A stretch of 64,000 bases of DNA from Mariprofundus micogutta (GTDB taxonomy: Bacteria > Pseudomonadota > Zetaproteobacteria > Mariprofundales > Mariprofundaceae): contig NZ_BDFD01000001.1 in NCBI RefSeq assembly GCF_001895085.1, forward strand, positions 62,001 through 126,000, in the 5' to 3' direction. The notes under the pieces were generated by a model that was given only the letters and a program-made list of their open reading frames with translations, ran no database searches and was not told the origin of the DNA. Positions 44,397 to 51,554 of this stretch are shown here, one piece after another; position 1 is the first letter of the stretch, and every line of letters starts with the position of its first letter. The position numbers were made by a program, and so were the translations under genes.

Positions 44397-45472
44397 GATT
44401 CCACCATCTCCTGTATCGATTCGGTAATGCGATCGGTTAGATTTTCGCTGACTTCGTGGCAAGCGACTGTCAGCGCACTGACAAAGGACTCAGCATCGGC
44501 GCCACCATGGCTTTTCACAACGATGCCATTCAAACCCAATAAAGGTGCTCCGTTATATTTACCCGGATTCACTTTATCCTTGAAACGCTTTAATGCGCTG
44601 CGTGCCATCAGAGCCCCGGCCTTGGCTACCACACCGGAGGTCAACTCTGATCTCATACTGTCCGCCAGGAACCTGGCCGTACCTTCCATGGTTTTCAGTG
44701 CCACATTACCAACGAAACCATCACAAACAACAACATCCACATCATTGCCAAACAGATCAGTGCCTTCGACATTACCGATATAATTCAGGCTCGTCTCAGC
44801 AAGCTTTACAGAGGTCATTTTAATAACATCTGTACCCTTGATATCTTCTGAACCGATATTCAGCAGCCCCACGCGAGGGTGTTCCAGACGTTCTGTGGCC
44901 TGCATGTAACAGGATCCCATGATGGCAAATTGAACCAGATGATCGGAAGTACATTCAGAATTTGCGCCTGCATCAAGCATCAGCGTACGACCATTATTCA
45001 CGGCAGGAATCATCGATGCAATCGCAGGGCGATCAATGCCCGGCAGGGTTTTTAAAAGCACCTTGGAGATTGCCATCAGAGCACCGGTGTTGCCGGCACT
45101 GACCAGTGCATCCCAGTATCCATCGCGAACCATACGGGCACCGACATGGATCGAAGAATCTTTTTTGCGGCGCAGTGCGTGTGATGGGGAATCACACATG
45201 CCTACCACATCCGTAGCCGGAATCAGTGACACGCTATCCTCAATGCCACGCTGTTGCAGTAACGGACGAAGTACTTCCTCCTGACCGACTACCCCGAGAG
45301 TCAATGAACCTTGAAATCGAGCTGCAAATGAAGGTGAGAGTGCGATTTCCAGCGCATCAAGCACCATAGCCGGTGCGGCATCACCACCATGACCATCAAC
45401 AAGAATACGAATATCCCGTTGATCGTCCTGCTGATTGATGCCTGTGCTGGATTTCAAATCTGAGTCAGGCAA
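44393..45472 (-). CDS. plsX: Phosphate acyltransferase PlsX
   Basis: A 359-aa peripheral membrane enzyme that makes acyl-phosphate from acyl-ACP for phospholipid synthesis. Motifs: SPSHALRRKKDSSIHVG, VSAGNTGALMAISK, MLDAGANSECT, GLLNIGSEDIKGTD and CDGFVGNVALKTMEG. The usual DAMGGD near the N-terminus reads DGHGGD here. About 20 extra polar residues precede this motif. Next to rpmF upstream, as in many proteobacteria. Confidence 0.95.
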   Translation of the reverse strand: MPDSDLKSSTGINQQDDQRDIRILVDGHGGDAAPAMVLDALEIALSPSFAARFQGSLTLGVVGQEEVLRPLLQQRGIEDSVSLIPATDVVGMCDSPSHALRRKKDSSIHVGARMVRDGYWDALVSAGNTGALMAISKVLLKTLPGIDRPAIASMIPAVNNGRTLMLDAGANSECTSDHLVQFAIMGSCYMQATERLEHPRVGLLNIGSEDIKGTDVIKMTSVKLAETSLNYIGNVEGTDLFGNDVDVVVCDGFVGNVALKTMEGTARFLADSMRSELTSGVVAKAGALMARSALKRFKDKVNPGKYNGAPLLGLNGIVVKSHGGADAESFVSALTVACHEVSENLTDRITESIQEMVES

Positions 45473-45503
45473 TGCTGTTTATCTGTTGATACAGATGAAT
45501 GAA

Positions 45504-45686
45504 TCAATCTTCGCCGGAAGACTTGACTTCGCGACCCTTGTAGGTGCCACAGTGAGGGCATGCATGATGCGGACGCATCATTTCACCACATTCAGGACAC
45601 TCAGACATGCCTGCAGGTACAATGCTGTCATGTGCACGACGCATATTACGCTTGGACGCGCTCGTTTTTCTCTTTGGAACTGCCAT
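45504..45686 (-). CDS. rpmF: Large ribosomal subunit protein bL32
   Basis: A 60-aa bL32: [19 protein letters not shown] at the N-terminus and a zinc ribbon CPECG...CPHCG. The ATG is preceded by AAGGAG at good spacing; an in-frame upstream methionine has none. Conserved position between yceD and plsX. Confidence 0.97.
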   Translation of the reverse strand: MAVPKRKTSASKRNMRRAHDSIVPAGMSECPECGEMMRPHHACPHCGTYKGREVKSSGED

Positions 45687-45767
45687 TTTACTCTCCTTAA
45701 CATGGAACAAACAACGCGGTTTTACAATTTTACTCCATGAAATATCACAGAGAGAAAAGCCAACCGC

Positions 45768-46301
45768 TTAATCTTCCAGCTTCAAACCTCGCAATGCAGC
45801 GAAGGGGTGATCACTATCATCCTGCTTACACTGGCATGTCGATCTATTCAGATTGACGCCACAACCCTGACACAGACCCTTACATGAATCACTGCATATT
45901 ACTCCAGCCTTCCACGCCAGCCAGACATCTTCACGCAATACATCCACCAGATTAATTTCACCCGGTGCTGCCAGATACTCGCAAACAATCTCAGACTCAT
46001 CATCACCCGGATCCGTACCAAACTGGTACACCCGCTCGGTCTCACCCGTCATCTGCCAGTCAAACTGGCCATTACAGCGACCACATGAGCGTTTCATCGC
46101 CCCGCTCCACTGTCCTGACATTCGAAACACGCCACCGGACTTTTCCAGCGTCAATTGCCAATGCAAATCACCACACAGCCCTGATAATACATCTACCGTT
46201 CCGCATGTCTGATCTTGCAGCAGGGTCCTGGGCACATCAGTATCCCATTGTCTGCCGCTTGCCGGAAGCTTCTGCAATGTCACGAGCCAACGTCGCTGCA
46301 C
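45768..46301 (-). CDS. yceD: YceD/DUF177 family protein
   Basis: A 177-aa protein of the YceD (DUF177) family, found next to rpmF in most bacteria and linked in plants and E. coli to 23S rRNA maturation. Paired cysteines are visible in KRSCGRCNGQF and in CKGLCQGCGVNLNRSTCQC, suggesting metal binding. The start is GTG at 46299-46301 with GGAGGT close upstream. It is the first gene of the fab operon and has a promoter 32 bases upstream. Confidence 0.9.
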   Translation of the reverse strand: MQRRWLVTLQKLPASGRQWDTDVPRTLLQDQTCGTVDVLSGLCGDLHWQLTLEKSGGVFRMSGQWSGAMKRSCGRCNGQFDWQMTGETERVYQFGTDPGDDESEIVCEYLAAPGEINLVDVLREDVWLAWKAGVICSDSCKGLCQGCGVNLNRSTCQCKQDDSDHPFAALRGLKLED

Positions 46302-46338
46302 GCTTACCTCCAGCCGCTTCGCTTCTTAAAGCAGGCGC

Positions 46339-46368
46339 GCATTATCAATAATGCACCTAACCGGTCAA
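46339..46368 (-). promoter_or_regulatory. Promoter of the yceD-rpmF-plsX-fab operon with overlapping palindrome
   Basis: Minus strand: TTGACC, 16-base spacer, GATAAT. The -10 lies in a perfect inverted repeat GCATTAT-CA-ATAATGC (46339-46354), a candidate operator. The predicted transcript starts about 30 bases before the yceD GTG. Confidence 0.65.
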
Positions 46369-46484
46369 GCCTAGTTTTCCTCTGCAAATCATAGCTACAT
46401 ACATTGCTCTCAGACAACGATACCAGCCCATGTAAAATTCGACATTAGCACGCCTTTAAATATCATAACTTTATTTATTGCTAA

Positions 46485-46490
46485 TATAAT
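46485..46490 (+). promoter_or_regulatory. Candidate -10 element of the membrane cytochrome gene
   Basis: TATAAT in a very AT-rich stretch, 60 bases upstream of the ATG at 46551. No good -35 at the normal distance, so activator dependence is possible. Confidence 0.4.
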
Positions 46491-46550
46491 AAATAGATGT
46501 ATTATCCTCCGCCAATATTTAATTGATATAAAACACTAGCAGGAGAAAAT

Positions 46551-47261
46551 ATGAAGGACTGGTCATTCAGAAATATAAACACTCCACTCAAAGTACTGTT
46601 TACCAGCTACATGATCGTAGTTGGCATAGGTTACATGATGGCATTCACCCAGATTCTATTCACCCACGGTATGGCAGACGGTAAAGTTGGCCTGTCTGTA
46701 GATGACATTGTTTACAGCTATTATGGCAATCGCAACGGTTCCCTGATTGAGAACAAACTCAATGGTTCAATGAAAGAAAACGCCTCTGATGAAGACCGTT
46801 TCAAAATTATCAAATGGGCACGTGAAGGTGCGGATGAATCCAGCTTTAACGAGAGTATTAAACCGATCATTGAAAACAACTGTGTCATGTGCCACAGCGC
46901 TGATTCTGGCCTGCCTGATTTTACTGTATTCAAAAATCTACAGCACGCTTCGGAAACTGACAGTGGAGCAAGCTTCGCTTCCCTCACCCGCGTATCTCAC
47001 ATCCATCTGTTTGGTATCGCGTTTATCTTTATGTTTGTCGGCTTGATCTTTTCATTCACATCAACAGTACCGACGTGGTTGAAAGCCAGCGCAATTGCCA
47101 TGCCTTATCTATCACAGGTACTTGATATTGCATCGTGGTGGCTGACCAAATTCGACCCGATCTTTGCCTGGCTGGTGATGTTCGGTGGCACCGGCATGGC
47201 TATTGCATTCGCATTCATGTGGGTGGTATCCATGTATGAGATGTGGATCAAAAAATATTAA
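46551..47261 (+). CDS. Membrane-anchored monohaem c-type cytochrome, family unknown
   Basis: A 236-aa membrane protein with about four hydrophobic helices (13-37, 150-172, 180-198, 203-228). A large loop (38-149) contains one haem-binding motif CVMCH (111-115). Haem c attachment requires this loop to face the periplasm. Histidines at the loop end (VSHIHLFG, 150 and 152) could ligate a second cofactor. I do not recognise a named family. It is a stand-alone gene with its own AT-rich leader, AGGAG site and terminator. It could pass electrons between quinones and soluble periplasmic cytochromes (inference). Confidence 0.85.
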   Translation: MKDWSFRNINTPLKVLFTSYMIVVGIGYMMAFTQILFTHGMADGKVGLSVDDIVYSYYGNRNGSLIENKLNGSMKENASDEDRFKIIKWAREGADESSFNESIKPIIENNCVMCHSADSGLPDFTVFKNLQHASETDSGASFASLTRVSHIHLFGIAFIFMFVGLIFSFTSTVPTWLKASAIAMPYLSQVLDIASWWLTKFDPIFAWLVMFGGTGMAIAFAFMWVVSMYEMWIKKY

Positions 47262-47302
47262 CCCCCCTATCCTTTGAGACAATAGCCTCAACATCATGAT
47301 CA

Positions 47303-47330
47303 GGGTCGGCCAAAAGCCGGCCCTTTTTTT
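47303..47330 (+). terminator. Rho-independent terminator after the membrane cytochrome gene
   Basis: GGGTCGGC, loop CAAAA, GCCGGCCC, then TTTTTTT: an 8-base stem with one G-T pair, about 42 bases after the stop. Confidence 0.93.
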
Positions 47331-47379
47331 GTGATGCTGCTCATTTGCCAACCGCTACAGTAACGGCGATATTCTGCTT

Positions 47380-48087
47380 ATGACAGATACGCAAAAGAAA
47401 ACCATTTCAGGCTGGATCAAACACAGCCTTTGGCTGTTACTACTAGTCACATTCAGCTGGCATGCTTATCTCTACACTCAAGTGAGTAAATGGCGCACAG
47501 AGAACCCTGATAATACTGCCTTTATGAAAGCCACATTAGTCGACATGAAAGAAAAGAATACCAGGGCCGGGATCAGGCAAACGTGGATTGCCTACAATCG
47601 TATTTCACCCCATTTAAAACGGGCAGTTATTGCCGCTGAAGATGCACGTTTTACTCAGCATAGTGGTTTTGACTGGGATGGCATCCGCGTTGCCATGGAG
47701 AAAAATATCAGCAAGGGGCGCATTGCCAGTGGTGGTTCCACTATATCTCAGCAATTGGCCAAAAACCTGTTTCTCTCCAGTGAAAAGAGTTTCTTGCGTA
47801 AAGGCGAAGAAGCCATTATCACAATGATGATAGAAATGAGCATGTCGAAAAAACGAATTTTAGAACTGTACTTAAACTATGCTGAGTGGGGAAACGGCAT
47901 CTTCGGCGCTGAGGCTGCAGCCCGTCATTACTACGGAATCCCGGCATCCATGCTAACGCGATGGCAGTCAGCGACTCTGGCATCCATGCTGCCCAACCCA
48001 CGCTATTATGATGGCAACTATACGCGCTGGCTGGATGAGAAAAGCGATATGGTTCTGAGTCGCATGCCCAGAGTGAAAGTCCCCTGA
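47380..48087 (+). CDS. mtgA: Monofunctional peptidoglycan glycosyltransferase
   Basis: A 235-aa GT51 enzyme with one N-terminal membrane helix (about 13-32). Catalytic motifs AVIAAEDARFTQHSGFDW (Glu about 87), GGSTISQQLAKNLFL, RKGEEAIITMMIEM and KKRILELYLNYAEWGNGIFG. It polymerises lipid II without crosslinking. It precedes two genes for secreted penicillin-binding-like serine hydrolases, forming a cell-wall neighbourhood. No helpful ribosome site is obvious. Confidence 0.94.
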   Translation: MTDTQKKTISGWIKHSLWLLLLVTFSWHAYLYTQVSKWRTENPDNTAFMKATLVDMKEKNTRAGIRQTWIAYNRISPHLKRAVIAAEDARFTQHSGFDWDGIRVAMEKNISKGRIASGGSTISQQLAKNLFLSSEKSFLRKGEEAIITMMIEMSMSKKRILELYLNYAEWGNGIFGAEAAARHYYGIPASMLTRWQSATLASMLPNPRYYDGNYTRWLDEKSDMVLSRMPRVKVP

Positions 48088-48263
48088 AAATAAATACGTG
48101 AATTGTAAGCCACATCACTTCAGCATTATTTCAAACCAGTAAACTCACGGTATAGGAAACGTGTTCTCGCAATGAGCACCTGACTTTAACCGTGGCACAT
48201 TTGTTGCAATATAAAGATAAATCGATATGGTCCCCGCGGTTTAAGTCGAACAAGGAGGTAGAA

Positions 48264-49187
48264 ATGGCATCAAAAACTTTACTCTCACTGCTGTGCACGT
48301 TGATGATCGCATGGCCCGGGTATGCCGTTTCTTCCGAGCTTTCTTCCGACTCAATTCGCCAGCACAATAACCCACAACTTCAACAGTTGCTGGAAAAACG
48401 CATCAAAGACCTTCACCTGAATTCAGCTGTGCGCAGCAAACGCCTGTCTGTAGCGCTGGTTGACGTCACAGACCCTCACATGCCAAACATGGCTCAAGTC
48501 AACGGTGATGAAATGATGTATGCCGCCAGCCTGCCTAAAATCGCCATCCTGCTGGCTGCATTTGAACGCATTAAAGAAGGTAAACTGCAGCTGGATAGCG
48601 AAACGCGTCAAACCATGACCCGAATGATCCGTTATTCATCGAATAAAGCAGCAACCCGCATGATCAGGGCCGTTGGCAAGAACTATATCAACGAACTTCT
48701 CTCATCCCCTAAATACCGTTTGTACGATGAACGCCATAATGGCGGGCTGTGGGTTGGCAAGGAATATGCAGGTGGTGCTGCATTCCGCCGTGATCCTCTG
48801 CATCACCTGTCTCATGGTGCTACAGCTTTGCAGGTAGCACGTTTCTATTACATGCTTGAAACCGGCAAGCTGGTTTCACCCGAATCTTCACGTGAAATGA
48901 AAGACATGCTATCCAAACCCGGCATCAATCATAAATTTGTCAAAGGCCTGAGCAACACCGATGCAAAAATATTCAGAAAATCAGGAAGCTGGCGCACCTA
49001 CCATGCTGACAGTGCCCTGATTGAACACAATGGACGCACTTATATTGCTGTAGCACTGGCCAATGACCCGAAGGGTGGCGAATGGATGAAAAAGCTGATT
49101 CGTGAAATGGATAGTATTATCCTCGCACAGAACCCTCTCACCAATCTTGCCAAGGCTGACACTGGAAACACTCTGCTTGCAAACTAA
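48264..49187 (+). CDS. Secreted class-A beta-lactamase-like serine hydrolase, copy 1
   Basis: A 307-aa protein with a signal peptide (LLSLLCTLMIAWPGYAVSS). Its catalytic domain has the order of class A beta-lactamase/DD-peptidase-type enzymes: S-x-x-K in YAASLPKIAILL (Ser about 98), SxN-type SSNKAAT and KSG in RKSGSWRTY. A possible general-base Glu lies in GKEYAGG. It may cleave peptidoglycan peptides or another acyl substrate; beta-lactam resistance is not implied. A strong AAGGAGG precedes the ATG at 48264. It is a close tandem paralogue of the next gene. Confidence 0.88.
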   Translation: MASKTLLSLLCTLMIAWPGYAVSSELSSDSIRQHNNPQLQQLLEKRIKDLHLNSAVRSKRLSVALVDVTDPHMPNMAQVNGDEMMYAASLPKIAILLAAFERIKEGKLQLDSETRQTMTRMIRYSSNKAATRMIRAVGKNYINELLSSPKYRLYDERHNGGLWVGKEYAGGAAFRRDPLHHLSHGATALQVARFYYMLETGKLVSPESSREMKDMLSKPGINHKFVKGLSNTDAKIFRKSGSWRTYHADSALIEHNGRTYIAVALANDPKGGEWMKKLIREMDSIILAQNPLTNLAKADTGNTLLAN

Positions 49188-49360
49188 CTGTTCAGCTATT
49201 CGTTGACTCACTGCACTTCATTCACTTGTTATAGCAACTTAACCCACCCCTTAGAGTGTGGCTCAAATGAGCACAAAAGCGTATAATCATTGACTTTTTA
49301 TCCAAATAGCGTAGAAGGATGAGATCGTACGGCTGAAACTATCAGGGTGGAGGACGTTAT

Positions 49361-50398
49361 ATGGCTCGAAAATCACGCATGGCACTCAAACTCTGGTTCC
49401 GCTTAATCACCGGCCTTCTCTTTTTTATGCTCATTCCCCACAAAGGCACAGCAGTCGAACATGAACCTGTGCGAGGCCACCATAAAACCACAACCGTAAG
49501 CAAAACCAAACACCCTACGATTCGGGATAGCGCCAATGCCGATATGCAGCGCATGTTAGAACAACGCATCACCTCTCTGCATCTGACAAAAGCAATAAAA
49601 GATAAACGGCTTTCTGTCGCTCTCGTTGATGTTACCGACCCGACCGCACCTGGTATGGCTCAGGTCAACGGTGATGAAATGATGTATGCCGCCAGCCTGC
49701 CTAAAATTGCCATCCTTCTGGCCGCCTTTGAACGCATCGCCGAAGGCAAGCTGCCTCTGGACAATAATTTGCGCAAAACCATGACCGATATGATCCGCCA
49801 CTCTTCCAACAAAGCTGCAACAGCAGTACTTCATAAAGTTGGCGGAGATTATATTAATACGGTTCTGGCCTCGCCCAAGTACCGCTTGTATGACCCGCAG
49901 CACAATGGCGGCTTATGGGTTGGCAAGGAATATGGTAGCGGCAAAGCATTCCATCGCGATCCGCTGCATCACCTCTCACATGGTGCCACAGCCACTCAGG
50001 TGGCCCGCTATTACTATTTGCTGGAAACCGGCCAGCTGGTTTCGCCGAAACATTCCAGCGAGATGAAAAGCATTCTCTCCAAACCCGGCATCAGCCACAA
50101 ATTTGTCAAAGGACTTCAAACTGATTATCCGAATGTAGAGATGTACCGAAAATCAGGAACATGGCGCACCTACCATGCGGATAGTGCACTCATTGAACAT
50201 GACGGGCATCGTTACATTGCTGTTGCGCTGGCAAATGACCCGAAAGGTGGCGAATGGATGAAAAAACTGATTCGTGAAATGGATGACATTATTGTTGCGA
50301 TGCATGCACCGGATGCAACGATTGTAACAGCGCATGCAGACGTGTCGCCAGTGTCTGGTGAGCCACCGCAGAATTCTTCCTTAAAACATTTGATGTAA
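49361..50398 (+). CDS. Secreted class-A beta-lactamase-like serine hydrolase, copy 2
   Basis: A 345-aa paralogue of the preceding gene. It shares near-identical blocks (RLSVALVDVTDP, NGDEMMYAASLPKIAILLAA, SSNKAAT, SPKYRLYD, HNGGLWVGKEY, NDPKGGEWMKKLIREMD) but has a longer N-terminal linker and a C-terminal tail of about 30 residues. The catalytic motifs SLPK, SSN and KSG are intact. N-terminal hydrophobic segment about 10-30. GGAGG lies about 8 bases ahead of the ATG. The tail coding sequence overlaps the convergent third hydrolase gene by 110 bases. Confidence 0.88.
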   Translation: MARKSRMALKLWFRLITGLLFFMLIPHKGTAVEHEPVRGHHKTTTVSKTKHPTIRDSANADMQRMLEQRITSLHLTKAIKDKRLSVALVDVTDPTAPGMAQVNGDEMMYAASLPKIAILLAAFERIAEGKLPLDNNLRKTMTDMIRHSSNKAATAVLHKVGGDYINTVLASPKYRLYDPQHNGGLWVGKEYGSGKAFHRDPLHHLSHGATATQVARYYYLLETGQLVSPKHSSEMKSILSKPGISHKFVKGLQTDYPNVEMYRKSGTWRTYHADSALIEHDGHRYIAVALANDPKGGEWMKKLIREMDDIIVAMHAPDATIVTAHADVSPVSGEPPQNSSLKHLM

Positions 50399-51554
50399 TT
50401 GCCACGATATAGCGAAGTCCAGGCGCTCCGGCAGGGGCTTCTATAATTGCCACCGAATTCATGATATTTAGTTTATTCCCGCTGTATTTTTTGCATACAA
50501 AGCCTGGTTCAGCCACACATTTATAGAATGAGCCGGATTTAAAATAGACCGCAGCATCCTTTAACGCAGGAGAGGATGCATAACGAATCCTGTACTGTGT
50601 AAGATATAACAACTTCTTAAGCTGCAAGCTCGACCAGGCATCAACCAGCTTCCCCTGCTCCATCAAAAGCATGTAATACATCAACTCTCTGGTTGTACCG
50701 ACACTATTACTTCCGGGAACCCGACGCTTACCCTCTCGCGAAAAAAAACCGCCCTGTCTGAGATGATCCGGGTCAAGACCATTTCGTGCAACAGGTTCCT
50801 GTAGTGCCGCCAGAATATCCTCATGCAACACAGTTCTGGATTGAGCGAAATAACTCTCCTCCTGTGCAACTGTAACCGGATATGCCTTGCCGAAGTGGCG
50901 CAACAGCAACAGATGTTTGATAACCATGCTGACAGCAGCATTGGAACTGGCTGAGAGTGTCCAGTCCAGATAGGTCCACATATTGGCAGTATCACCTTCT
51001 GCAAGTTTGCGTTTCTGCAGCCGCATTCTTTCCGGCAACCAGAATGGAACTTTATGATGGTCATGCCGGATGAATGCATCGGCAGTGATCATACTATCTC
51101 GCAAGATGCGTTCGCGCGCCTGAATATCATCAGGGTAGATGTCTTCCAGGGCCTGAAATAGCGCCAGAACAACGATAATTTTCCCAACGCTGGCCGGATT
51201 CCTCAACACATCCGCGTTGTGATGCACGAGATTGGGATGATCAGGGTCGCTGATATCCAACATACTGAGACTATAATCATCAGCCTCATCACCAAGCAAG
51301 GCGACTATACGCGAGGCCAGTTGACGGTTTTCTGCCGGCAACGAAAAGCTGCGCTCCGGCAGAGCGAGTGAAATCTGGTTCGAGTAAAGTCTTGCCCCCT
51401 GAAACAGTCGATTGCCGGGAACATTTCCAAGCTGTGCCTGCCTGTAACCTTCCAGCCTCTCTATCCCTGTCTCATCAGCAGCATCAATCGGGAATGCAGT
51501 CGCAGGCAAAGGATTTAGAAAAACAGCTGCCAGGATAAATATAACTCTAATCAT
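50289..51554 (-). CDS. Secreted serine hydrolase of the same fold, third family member
   Basis: A 421-aa distant relative of the two tandem hydrolases. Signal peptide VIFILAAVFLNPLPATAF; catalytic motifs NPASVGKIIVVL (SxxK), LSASSNAAVS (SxN) and YFKSGSFYKC (KSG). Insertions include a His-rich segment RHDHHKVPFW and a cysteine pair (YKCVAEPGFVCKK) that may form a disulfide. The ATG at 51552-51554 overlaps the last codons of the upstream dikinase gene by 8 bases, so the two are translationally coupled. A longer TTG reading starts at 51569. Its 3' end runs 110 bases into the convergent copy-2 gene. Confidence 0.83.
   Translation of the reverse strand: MIRVIFILAAVFLNPLPATAFPIDAADETGIERLEGYRQAQLGNVPGNRLFQGARLYSNQISLALPERSFSLPAENRQLASRIVALLGDEADDYSLSMLDISDPDHPNLVHHNADVLRNPASVGKIIVVLALFQALEDIYPDDIQARERILRDSMITADAFIRHDHHKVPFWLPERMRLQKRKLAEGDTANMWTYLDWTLSASSNAAVSMVIKHLLLLRHFGKAYPVTVAQEESYFAQSRTVLHEDILAALQEPVARNGLDPDHLRQGGFFSREGKRRVPGSNSVGTTRELMYYMLLMEQGKLVDAWSSLQLKKLLYLTQYRIRYASSPALKDAAVYFKSGSFYKCVAEPGFVCKKYSGNKLNIMNSVAIIEAPAGAPGLRYIVAITSNVLRKNSAVAHQTLATRLHALLQSLHPVHASQQ

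Noticed and set aside
48264-50398. Beta-lactam resistance genes
   Set aside because: The fold motifs match class A enzymes, but the omega-loop signature is not the usual one, and the tandem arrangement beside mtgA suggests an envelope role.
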